DNA of 64,000 bases from Ricordea florida (Eukaryota; Cnidaria; Anthozoa; Corallimorpharia; Ricordeidae): NCBI GenBank assembly GCA_949710005.1, contig OX453282.1, positions 1,239,501-1,303,500 of the forward strand, written 5' to 3'. Both the position numbers and the translations under genes were made by a program. The stretch's first letter is position 1. Each line of letters starts with the position of its first letter. Below the pieces are notes generated by a model. It was not told where the DNA came from and searched no databases. It saw only the letters and a list, made by a program, of their open reading frames with translations. Below, in pieces: positions 46,536 to 57,292 of this stretch.

Positions 46536-48658
46536 GCTTACTGTTTGTTGACATTAATTTTTGTTGACGTGACTTGGAATGCGCACCAAAATGGGTGGTT
46601 GCCTCGGGAAAGTGGTAATGAATAATTGCCCCCGCAGGGTTCCGGCCCAGAGGCCGGAACCTGAGGAGGCACCCTAATGTTCCCCGCGTAAATAAGAAGT
46701 ATCGTATTGTCGTAGTGTTAGTATGCGAAAATTTTCTCGATTTGACGAAAATAGGCGCGCACGGTGGTCCCGGTTAATTTTCAGCATGTGCGCCTGGCTC
46801 AGCAACCGCGCAAACTGGGTTTGGCAAGTTTGGCAACGAGTCGTCACGATTTCATTCCAAGCTATAATGTAAACCCATCCTAAACACGATATGTATGAGG
46901 ATTTCCATTAACCCAAGAAACAAAGTGTGATAACTGACAAAACACAAACACAACAAGGAATTTGCACTCGCAAACTCTCAAACGAAAACTACATTTCAAA
47001 GGTTCATAACAAATACATGGACAGCCACATGCAGTCTTCATTCAGTTTTTACAAAGTCGGGGGCAGATTTAGTGACAACTATGACTAGTATATAGATGTA
47101 TTGTTTGCCGAGATAAAAGAAACATGACTCTTCTCTGAAATTATTCAAGTTTGAATAACGCTCAAATATATTTGTCACGCAGCTATGAACATCATTGCGT
47201 GACCCTCAAAATTCATAACTAATATTATTGAAGAATAACGTTTAAAAAAAGTACACCAGGTTTACCACTTTGCTTTGCCTCCTATCGTATAAATAAGTCC
47301 TTCCATATAGTTACATTGCTTCCTGGTAAAAAAATATTTTCATTGAGGCAGGGGATACAATAAGTATTAGAAGTGGTTGACTAATGTTTGGTACCTACCC
47401 TGTTTAAGGAAGTTTTTTCCTCCATGTTTTTGCAATTGTATAACCACATGTCACATTGAAATCTGCCATCTTTTTATCATTTCCTTGCTAATTTGCACAA
47501 AATTTGGTTGCCTTGTGGCCACATGTAATGACCATTGTCAGCTGACCTGGATACTTAACAACTTATTCTCCGAAGTCGAGCTGACAAGTGGCATAATACT
47601 TACAGAGCTGCCAAGCAACAAGGTAAAATATTTCTGTGGCTACCGTTTACCAAGATAAGAGAATAATTGTTGAAGTGTGTACTAATAAAGTAACCATAGT
47701 TACAGCCCAAGAAACAGCTGTAAAGCAATAATTGACACTGGTCATTTTGTTTTTCAACCAATACTCACTGACAAAGATTTTCCCAATCCTTGAAAGTATT
47801 CACGTCATAGGAGGCTAGCACTACAGTTATCCCAGATGCTTGTACCTTACTAAGTAAGCATTCTTTATTTAGCAAGGGTGGCCCATTCAGCAGCGAGACT
47901 GATATCCAGGGGGGCCCTGTCAGTAGGATATGATTGTGGTGCTTTTGCCCTTAAACAACATTTTTGTTCAATGAAAATAATGACCTTGCTTCCTTGTAGC
48001 TCAGTGGTAGTGCATCCGAACTAGTGATCAGAAGGCCATGGGTTTGATGCCAATTTGAAGAACTTGGATTTCCTTTTCTCAAGTTTGCCGGTAATATTAC
48101 TGAAAATATCTCTTTCACAAATTCTCCAGACCCAAAATATACCAGTCATCTTCACTATTTCACTACACATTTTCCTTAACTTTCCCTTATTAAACGTTGC
48201 ATCCTCTTTATGGAAAACCTTCATAACAATAATTATTAATTATTCAAATGCAAAGCTGCACAAAAAAGAAAAGAACATGGACAGTGACACCATGAAGTGT
48301 GTCAAATTTTAACTGGAAAGAGATAAAAATGCATTGTTCAAATGAATCTTTAATACTGTAAAACTACTATGAACATATACACAGTCCAATTTTCTCCATA
48401 AATAGAACACGTGGAAAAAAACGTCAGGAATTTAAAATTGCTTGGCTAATACTACCAAATTTAACATAAATTGACAGAAACAATACTAGCATGTGTACAT
48501 GTACACTGCAAATGCAGTACTGAAAAACTTGGTAATGTGAATAAGCCGCTCCAGCTGTACTCTAACTCTGATAAGTTAAGTGATTTTAATATGTCCGTCT
48601 CCTCATGTCAAATCAAGTCTCTCACTGCACCCGTTTGTTCAATTGAATGAATTCACAA
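46536..48658. other. Intergenic between ABHD and glutamine synthetase B
   Basis: It holds a small hairpin at about 46632-46661 (GGTTCCGGCC with GGCCGGAACC). A tRNA-like relic lies at 47994-48055 (TAGCTCAGTGGTAGTGCATC, then GGGTTTGATGCC), probably a SINE head. The part next to 48658 is the 3'-UTR of glutamine synthetase B. No gene recognised. Confidence 0.4.
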
Positions 48659-51600
48659 TCAATCTTCCTCCTTCAAAATGGTTGTTCTAACAATGGCCTC
48701 TGTCACCCGGTAAGGGTCGCAGTTTGAGGCAGGTCTTCTGTCTTCAAGGTAACCCTTGCCATCTTCAGCACACTGACGTGGAATTCGCACACTTGCACCT
48801 CGATTGGCCACTCCATGTGAGAAGTCATGGATTGTAGAGGTCTCATGGTGACCAGTCAAACGACGCTTGTTGTCCTCTCCCCCCTTGGGATCATACATGC
48901 CAATGTGATAGTTGTGACGTTGGGAAAGTCTATCAATGGCTTCGTAGATGTACTTCATACCTCCTTCTTCGCGCATGCCTTTGGTGCTGCAAAAGAAAGC
49001 AAACCTTCCTATTTAAATAGAACAAAGAATATCATGACAGGAAGAGGAACAGGATTGGACTGACAGGTGAGGTTGTGTAGGAAATAGCACTTTTTAACTG
49101 CTTGCATCAGACAATACCAAAAGAGTGGAGACTTCACCCAATGGGTTAAGTTACATCTCATGTAACCAATTCTATGCACCTTGCCTTCAGGTCACTATTT
49201 GTGACTTCCTCTTACACTGTGGCTGCAGTAGTTCCTTAAGACTAGGGACACAAACAGTTAATAGTAATGGTAATTGTTATTTGCTGACCTGTAGTTGGTA
49301 TGAGCTCCTGCCCCATTCCAGTCTCCAGGCATAGGTTTGGGATCAAAGGTGACCTTGAAACCAAAATCTTCAGCTACTCGATGTAAAAGAAACCTTGACA
49401 GCCACAACTGATCACCCATGGCAATTCCTTCACAGGGACCAACTTGGTATTCCCACTGCAAGAAAAAACTGAAAGTTACGTGATATCCACAAGGTACAGG
49501 GTTGGCGATTTATTGTTACTTTGGAGTCAAGTTCACCTAAAACTGAGCATACAATGAAGTGACTGGAAATTAAAATTCAAAATGACACCTAAAATCCAGG
49601 AGAAAAACCAAACAAATAGGAAAACATATTCCACAAAAAAAAGAAATGCTTTTGGCACAAGACAGCAAATATCTAACAAAATTCTTAAGAAAAAAAGATC
49701 TACAGAACTTTCTTTGTCTCATAACGGAATCACTTAGATGTTGACTGCAACATTTTGACTGCTTACTGCTAGTCCTCTTCAGGCGAATTTGTATTATAAT
49801 CAAGCTACCACAATTAATCACAATCTATCTCATAACACCAACTTTAAACATGTTTGTAAACCAAAAAATTACTCTTAATCTGGCCATTCAGTGAAAGGAA
49901 GAGCAGGGTTGTGTAGTGGTTAGAGCACTACAAGTATGTGGCCTGGGTTAGATTCCGAGCCCTGGTGTCATATGTGGAGGCCCTGCCAGGGGGGGGGTCC
50001 CAGGTCGCTTGTCGGAATTTTAAAATGCCTCGTGTTGGCGTTTTGTCAAGGCTTCACGTCGCTGTCGGAAATTAAGGGACAACCACTTCAGTTCTTTGTC
50101 ACTAATTCTCGGCTTTGATGTCGCTGTCGACATTTTTTAATAGAATGGCAGTTGTTTGTCGCTATTTCATTTGGTCGCTGTCGCTACTTTTCGGCCCGTG
50201 TCGCTTGTCGGAATTTACCCTGGCAGGGCCTCTATGTGGGCTGACTTTGTTGAGGTAAGAGTGAAACTCTTACCTGAGCTGGCATGACTTCTGCATTGGT
50301 ACCAGCAATCTTCACTCCAGCATATAAACATGCACGGTAATGAGCTTCAACAACATCTCTACCAAAGACATTCCCAGTACCAACAGAACAGTAGTACGGC
50401 CCCTGTGGCCCTGGGAAGCCCCCTTTAGGCCAACCCAACGGATAATCATCCTTGTCCAAAAGTGTATATTCCTGTTCAATTCCAAACCACGGTATGGAAT
50501 CCTGAAGAAATAAGATGTTAAAAAAAAGACATTATTAAGTTGATGTAATAACTCGGTCTGTTAGATCAAGAAAGACTTGTTGCACACTTTATTCAAAAAA
50601 AGGCCTTGATTTCTCAAAACCACCCAGCACTACATGATGTACGCTGTAGCTGAATTGATAAAGGTAATGCACACTTGAACATTTTTTGTTTTAGATGAAC
50701 CAAACAGCACAGCCACAGCATGTATAATGATGTATGGGATGATATGGAAATCTAGCTACATGTAAATAACCACAAGTTAATTTGCTCTCTAAAACCCAGG
50801 CAGGGGGTGAGCTTAATAAAAACCGTGTGAAACGATTTCTAAAATGGGAATGCATTGGACATAGTTATGACTGGCCTGAACGATTTTTTGTAGACCCCTG
50901 GATAATGTATGGCCCACTCAAGCAAGGTCTTGTTTGTAAACATATATAGAGATTACTCCATGGAAAATGCGCGCGTACGATTTTTATTCAGGAGTTGAGT
51001 AGTATCAGAAAACGAACGAGTGAGCGCAGCGAACGAGTGAGTTTTCTGATACAACTCAACGAGTGAATAAAAAATCGTACAAAGCATTTTCCATGGTGTA
51101 ATTTGTTTATTTTATAGATACTGAGATTTTTGAAAAGCCAAATTTTGTCAATCTTACGCGCGTGTTTAGGGAACCCATTCAACTGCAATGTATGCGTGTA
51201 AAACTAGAATAACTAAGACATCAGTTTCTCTTTCAAAATCAAATATTTAATGAAGTAACACAAGAAATAAAACGTTAGTTTATACCTTCACAACTTTTAT
51301 AAACATTTTTCAGCTGAAAAAAAAACCTGACTGAGGCTTATAGGTTCAAATTTCATCGAAATCGCGATGCGATGTTGTTCACTAGTGAGTTTTCGTCGTT
51401 CGCGTTTGTGATTGAATGAACGACGTTTTTTCACTAGTGAGTTTTCATCCTTCGCGTTTCCTATTGGCTAATGCATTTTACGTATCATTTTACGTACTGT
51501 ACTGTTTTTTTCGTGAGGAAATCTCAGTATCTATGATATAAAATAAAATCCCTCCCAGGAAGCGTCACATGTTTTCTGGTTCCACACAAGCACTCTACAC

Positions 51601-52418
51601 GCCTTAATAAGCACGCTGTATTCCAAATTTTGTGGACTTTGAGCCACACAGTCATTGTAAAACAATCCGACAAAAGTCAAATCTAGACTTGGGGTCATTT
51701 GTAACAAGTTCAAATATAAATAATTTTCGGAACATCAGTACATGTAAGACACAGCTATGGCCGCCAAAAGGGATGGTATTTGCTACAAGCGGGAAGTTCG
51801 ACCTGCAGTACAAAAGAAAAAACAATTTCCAGCCTGCTAAAGTGCTGACTTATTCTCGGAGAATTTGACCACGAGATACCACGAATTCTACTAGAATCAA
51901 AGAAATACAGCGTGGGCGTGGGTCACGCATGAACTCTCGCAAAGTATAAAAGCGCGCCTTAGATCGCGAAGCTCAATTGCACGAACTCAACTTACAACGC
52001 GACAGAACGAAAAACAAACACCTATTTACAAAAAAACCTTCTTTTAGAGACTTACCTTTACATCGTCATTCTCCATAGCCTCAAGACAAGATTTTCTGTG
52101 GTTGCAAACACCGGGTTTGTGATCGAAGTTTTGTGTCTCACACAGAACGATCTTGTTTTTACCCCGTCTGAAAGGATCTCGGAACAAAGCGACGGGATGT
52201 AGATAGACATCACTGTTGCACCCTTTTGCTTGGTACGTACTTGAACCATCGAAATTCCAGATAGGTAAATCTTCAGGGATTAGTGGCTCAAAACCTACAG
52301 TTTTGGTTTTACAACGAAGACTTTCTCCTGTCCCGTCAATCCATACATACAGAACCTGGACATTATCGCCTTGGTCGAGGCTCATGTATTTCGACAAAAT
52401 TGGATTGCTTTCTGTCAT
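48659..52418 (-). CDS. GLUL: Glutamine synthetase, type II, copy B
   Basis: Same reaction and fold as copy A. Exons 52418-52056, 50501-50274, 49455-49289 and 48986-48659 join to 361 residues. Exons 2 and 3 have exactly the lengths of copy A (228 and 167 nt), and the intron phases are the same (0, 0, 2). Motifs: [66 protein letters not shown] and [10 protein letters not shown]; all expected active-site blocks are present. It is four residues shorter at the N-terminus ([12 protein letters not shown]). Copy B lacks an obvious TATA box. The two copies differ most in exon 1 and in the C-terminal end (TTILKEED here against TTILGEE). Both copies look functional. Confidence 0.95.
49905..50231. mobile_element. 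SINE fragment with a nested MITE in glutamine synthetase B intron 2
   Basis: A SINE family-B-like head (TTGTGTAGTGGTTAGAGCAC, 49912 onward) is followed at 49978-50231 by a foldback element with ends AGGCCCTGCC and GGCAGGGCCT. Flanks ATATGTGG and CTATGTGG form an 8-bp target duplication with one mismatch, which fits hAT. The MITE interior carries repeated GTCGCTGTCG and GTCGCTTGTCGGAATTT words. Confidence 0.65.
50945..51550. mobile_element. Nested foldbacks in glutamine synthetase B intron 1
   Basis: The inner hairpin (about 50955-51095) pairs CCATGGAAAATG with CATTTTCCATGG and TCAGAAAACGAACGAGTGAG with its partner CGAACGAGTGAGTTTTCTGA. An outer pair is TTTATTTTATAGATACTGAG (from about 51108) with CTCAGTATCTATGATATAAA (about 51524). 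Non-coding; possibly two elements side by side. Confidence 0.6.
51947..51954 (+). promoter_or_regulatory. TATA-type core promoter, antisense to glutamine synthetase B
   Basis: TATAAAAG is preceded by GTGGGCGTGGGTCACGC, a GC/CACC-rich proximal region, and followed about 30 bp on by an initiator-like CTCAATT. It lies in intron 1 and points towards exon 1 on the opposite strand. No plus-strand protein frame with family features follows, so any transcript would probably be non-coding antisense RNA. Confidence 0.35.
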
Positions 52419-54423
52419 CTTGCTTGGGCCGAATTAGAGATAGTCGGAGAATTTAATGGGACACTTCTACTGTAGCCCGGCAATCTCGCTGCTGAAAATG
52501 AGTATATTTTTTCGAATACGAAGTATCTTTTTCTTTATACTTGTTTGTCACGTTGTGTGCATCACGTGTGTGTTGAGTGAGCCAACGAAACCCACAGAAA
52601 CTGATTGTTATTGGCAGTTCTCTTGTTTATGTGATACGCGCAAAGCGGGCTTGTCTGTGGGTCAAAGTTCTTGCATCACATTTCCACGTATGAACGAAGT
52701 CTTTCACCCCAATCATTGATTGCGAAACAGATTCAAGGGCAAGACAAAAACACCTAGAATGCCAGTTGTTTTCCGAGCATAAAAAGCGCCATCGAGTCAA
52801 GAAAAGAGAAGCGGTATTGTGATTTCATCCCCACGTAAGGCTTCCGAGCTTCGTGTGGGTTGCGTGCCTTTCACGTGATAGCTTTCCACTCGTGCATATG
52901 TTTTTAAAACGAAGAACGCAAAAACGGCTAGGGCTCCTAATACTTCCGCAGGAGATTCAAAGACAACCAGGATGACTTTCCATCTATTTTTGGATGCTTA
53001 ATTCTGTGTTATTGGTTAATGAGATTGCCGCCGTCTCGCGGGAAATAAATCTACTTTCGACGTAGATAAATAAAGTTCTTCACCGGGCTCGTGATTACCA
53101 TGACCGCCTCACATGTCCTTTTTTTACTTCTATCTCATGCATTTCCTTACCTCAGTCATTTACGCCTACTCAGGGCAATATTGACTGTCTAGGGATGACG
53201 TATAGCTTATATTTGTTTGATAATCCTAGTTCAATTAAACTGTTGAGAGTTTTAATTTTGGGTACGCGATTTTAAAAACGACGACCATGCGATCTCTTTG
53301 TTGATGCCATTTTCCAGCCGAAAATCAGATAAGTGTTATTAAACACCACAACCACAAACGCTTCCCACAAACTGGTGGAGAACGACAGTGATAGTGACAT
53401 TGAGAAAGCCTCCAATGACACTTACAAAGTACTGTTTTGATGAAAAATAAAAGCAGAGGCTCAAAAGAGTTTCTATGCATACTGCTGATGAACCCGCGTG
53501 GTAGGCGAACGCAGACGTTTTTCTGGTACGCAAATTATATTCGCGAGTACCGGAAAAACGCCTTCGTTCGCAAGCTGAACCTTCCAAGAGGAGGGGGGGA
53601 AGGGGGGAGGGGGGGGGGGGGCAGGAATTTCGAGTGAGAGGACTTCGAGAGAAAAGCGCCAGAGTTGACTCAACGCAGTCATCCTATTCCTTCACCTGTT
53701 TTGCATGCAAGGTATTTACAAAACTCCCAGGTGAGTATACGAAGGGGCTGCTAAATCTGTCATTTCGGTATTGCTTAAGTGGGGCTATAGCCTGTGTACA
53801 TCCGTTCCCACCTCCGATTCTGGGGTGGGAACGGATGTACACAGGCTAGTGGGGCTAAGGTTGGGTCTCGATTATTCTGTCTGAATTCCAAAGTTCAACT
53901 AGTCAAGATATGTTGTAATTTCATAAGAGAGTCAATGTCGTCAGTCGCCTCTTATCACCTTATTTGAATTTTTTCTTGTTGCCTTTTCAGAGACTATGGT
54001 CTGTTGTAATTTCCCTGAGCATGAGGCCTTCTTTCCTATACGTGCATTAGGAATTGGTGAGACTGAGGTCAGGTAGCGAAGTTGAAGCGTAAAGGCGTCG
54101 TTATGATTTATATTTAGCCCCAATGACCGCAAAGCCTGCGGCTATTGAGACACGCGTTGATTTGAATTCTGCCTTGTAATATAGATCGCCACCTGCTTTA
54201 ATATTACGACTGTTAATAGGCAAATTTGAACAACTCCCTTCTCTAGTACATCAGTTAAAGTTGCTCAATCTCATGGTTGGTTTAAGTTGATTTTCAGCTA
54301 ATTTGCGCAATGCATGCGTCTGCTTAACGTCTTGGATCGCTTGTACCCTTGCTGCGGGGTTTTCCGTGAGTGTCATATCACGCAATGCATATGTCACCTA
54401 TGAGTAAATCGTTTACTATAGAC
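52419..54423. other. Intergenic upstream of glutamine synthetase B
   Basis: It contains a 73-codon frame at 52498-52719 with a hydrophobic N-terminus and six later cysteines, reported only as a finding. An imperfect hairpin lies at about 53503-53572, and G-runs occur near 53595-53620. A small foldback lies at 53788-53848. No supported gene. Confidence 0.4.
53788..53848. mobile_element. Small foldback element, TAGCCTGTGTACATCCGTTC arms
   Basis: The left arm TAGCCTGTGTACATCCGTTC pairs perfectly with GAACGGATGTACACAGGCTA, and the pairing continues inwards (CCCACC with GGTGGG). It is related to 6490-6561 and 11738 by its TAGCCT(G/A)(T/C)GT ends. Confidence 0.65.
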
Positions 54424-54885
54424 TGGTTTTCACTAGCGACGGAGTCGGAGTCGTAGTCAGAAGCGTTGAGAGGTACGATCTAGTGAAAATCAAATCGACA
54501 GAATCAGAAAAAAATATCGATTCTGCTTACGACTCCGTCGCTTACGATCTAGTGAAAACTAGATTGTCGAGTCGGAAGCAGTCCGCAGCGGAAGAAGAAA
54601 TCAGTCACAATGCCAGAACTGATCCAGGCCTTGATATTGGTTTGCCCTTCCGCTTCTGCTTGCGACTCCGACAATTAAGTTTTTCACTTGATCATAAGCG
54701 TCGGAGTCATAATCGGAATCAGAAGAAAATGGAACCGTTCTGATTCTTCCGACTCCGCGGATTCCGTCGAGCTTATGACTCCGCTTACGACTTCGTCCTC
54801 ACGACTTCACTGGGTCATAAGCCCTGTAATATAACGACTCCGATTACGACTCCGACCGCCATCGCTAGTGAAGAACCAGCTTTAT
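54424..54885. mobile_element. Foldback element built from ACTCCG/CGGAGT words
   Basis: The left end GGTTTTCACTAGCGACGGAG pairs with an end containing CGCTAGTGAAGAACC. The interior repeats GACTCCG(A/T), CTTACGACT and TCGGAGTC in both orientations, and CTAGTGAAAA(T/C) recurs. The open frames across it come from the repeat pattern. Non-coding. Confidence 0.65.
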
Positions 54886-55149
54886 GGCTGCACGCACTAA
54901 CGAGAAGAAATTGGAAGAGAAGTAAGAATAATTTACAACTCTGTAAAATTGGCCATACAAGGGATGAGTTGGAAGGATTTTGAGTGAAAACAGGAGCACA
55001 CCACAAGTGAATTATCTAAGTGTTCAATGGAGCAACGGTTGTAAATGGTTTGAACACAGGAGTCTCAGTAGCTGTTTGTTGAGTTTGATTGTCTGGGTAT
55101 GAGTAGTTCTGGAAGACCAGTTGTTAATGACTTATTAAAGTTTCCACAA

Positions 55150-56570
55150 CTTAAGCGGAAGTTATCATCAGAGTCATTTCACTTAATTTCTGTACCTCTG
55201 GCAAACATAATAATGAATCTTTCTTTATTGAAAGCATAGTTAGTAGATTTAATTATGTTGAAAGGCATTTTCCCAGATAAACTAAAAATTGGTAAAGTAA
55301 TTCCCATCTACAAAACGAAGGAGGATCTGAGTCTTTTTGTAACAGTTATGGACCAATTTCTTTGCTACCAAATTTCTCAAAATTCTTTGAAAAGGTCATG
55401 CATGCACAATCGCTTAGTTGAAATTGCCGAATCAAACGAAATACTCTATCTCCGTCAAATTGGATTTCGTAAAAATCACTTGACATCACAAGCGCTATAA
55501 TCCATTTTTCTAATCTCTTCAGCAATTGACCAACATGAAACCACTGATCATGGATTTTTATCAATTGGAACATTATGCATGGTATCCGAGTTGCGGCTCT
55601 GCAGTGGATAAAAAGCTACTTTTCTTATCGCTCCCAATTTCTTCAATTCCACCAAACCAGTTCTCCAATGCAGACCATAAAATGTGGTGTACCACAAGGT
55701 TCCATTCTTGGCCCTTTAATTTCATACTCTACATAAACGATCTCCCAAACGCTTCAGAACTGGTGGAGCCTCTGCTCTTTGCTGACGATACTAGTATTTT
55801 TTATTCCCACTCTAATCCACACACCTTAGAATCTGTACTAAATAACGAACTAAAAAGTATTGAAGTTTGGCTACGATGTAACAAATTATCGGTGAATGTA
55901 AAGAAAACGATCTAAACTCACCTTGTACTACTCGCTAATTTATCCATATATCACCTATTATAACGCTACATGGTCGTCTACATACGTAACAAACCCAAAT
56001 AGTATTTATTGTCTGCAAAAACGGGCTGTGCGAGCTATCACCAATTCAGACCATATAGCGCATTCTGCTCCTCTATTCTTCAAACTGAGAATTTTAGATA
56101 TTTTTCAAATCAATACGTTTCAAACAGCGAAATTTGTGTACTGTTATCATAAAAACCTGTTGCCTTCGTTGTTTTTAACCTTGTTTTTTACAAATAGTCA
56201 AATTCATAGCTATAGCACCAGAACAGCCAACAATTATCGAGTTCATCATTGCCAAACTAATCTCAAAAAATTCACAGTTCTTTACCAAGGACCAAAGATC
56301 TGGAATTCCCTTCCTGCTAAAATCACTTCTATGTCAAGTTTTCCTAACTTTAAGAAAAAACTGCTAGCCTGAGAGTTTTTAGTAAAATAATCACTGCATT
56401 GGCAAAGCCGCACACTCAGCATTATTTATGTAAACATATTGTTATGTCCGAGGTGGCCTCAAATATAAGCCTGGTGGTTTCTAGAGGTCACCTCGCCATG
56501 CATTAAAGCAAGTTTTAATGGATAATGCATTAAGAAAAGAGCCAAAAATAAATGATGATGATGAGTCAAG
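55150..56570 (+). mobile_element. LINE (CR1/L2-like), 5'-truncated and decayed
   Basis: From PLANIIMNLSLLKA and GIFPDKLKIGKVIPIYK into the RT palm, with FILYINDLP and the catalytic FADD (LLFADDTSIFYS), to the tail LYQGPKIWNSLPAKI. Frame breaks occur near 55500, 55690 and 55915, and about 150 residues between FADD and the tail are largely missing, so an internal deletion is likely. It ends AATAAATGATGATGATG at about 56547-56567. Not able to move. Confidence 0.8.
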
Positions 56571-57171
56571 TGACCTGTCGTCAGTTAGTGGTATTTAAGT
56601 CTCTGTTCAATGTCGTGATTGCTCGTTTGAGCCGTGATGTTATTGACTGTTTGTCAAAAAGACAATGGTTATTGGCTGTAAAGACTCAACTGATATTGGT
56701 CAGTTTTTGTCATCCATTCTGGATGTCTACAATAAGTCGTTTTTACGCTGGATGCAGGCAGGAGCGAATCTGATTCGCTCCTGGTGCAGGTAATTGTTGG
56801 CAACGGTCAAGTGGCGTACAAATCTTCTTTGCATTCCAGTAACTAACTGATTAGCATGGAAAACCCTTTGGTGCAGCAACTTGCCACATCCACGTCCACT
56901 AGATGTAGTTAGCTTCGTCTTTGACGAATAGGTAGGCACCGTATTGTTACTGATCCAGGGGTTTTTCCACTACCCGAGCGGCCTCTTTTAAAACCTACCA
57001 GGTCTAGACTTAGATAAGTGGGAAAGTGGTTTTGATATTTTAGGTATTCTGCAATATTCTATGAATCGCTTGAAGGAATTTCGGGCATAGATAGTAGTAT
57101 CTCAGGCCTCTGAGTAAGACAGTCAAAATTAGCGGTGAAGATCTGGTAACTGGCCTCTCCATCACCTTGGT
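56571..57171. other. Intergenic before SPEF2; nothing recognised
   Basis: A short hairpin AGGAGCGAATC/GATTCGCTCCT at 56760-56781 is the only structure seen. Confidence 0.35.
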
Positions 57172-57225
57172 AATACCTTGGTAACCGTACGACTTGCTGT
57201 TTACAAGGTAAAAATGGCGGACATC
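57172..57225 (+). promoter_or_regulatory. X-box-like RFX site and ATGGCGGACATC motif before SPEF2
   Basis: AATACCTTGGTAAC (57172-57185) has the perfect right half GGTAAC of an RFX X-box and an imperfect left half. It lies 107 bp before the ATG, where X-boxes of ciliary genes usually sit. ATGGCGGACATC (57214-57225) follows, opening a five-codon uORF (MADIR, stop). Confidence 0.4.
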
Positions 57226-57292
57226 CGTTAATAGTGCTGGTGCATTACAAAAGAGCTTAATGTCTTGCTTTTGACGTTTTTGAGCAAGAAAA

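Noticed and set aside
47377..47658. Open frame of 93 codons between ABHD and glutamine synthetase B
   Set aside because: No recognisable domain, no splice context, no repeat or homology signal.
52216..52437. Plus-strand open frame over glutamine synthetase B exon 1
   Set aside because: It is a shadow of the real exon, although an antisense promoter candidate lies upstream; no family features.
54483..54743. Open frame of 86 codons
   Set aside because: It arises from the repeated ACTCCG/CGGAGT words of a foldback element.
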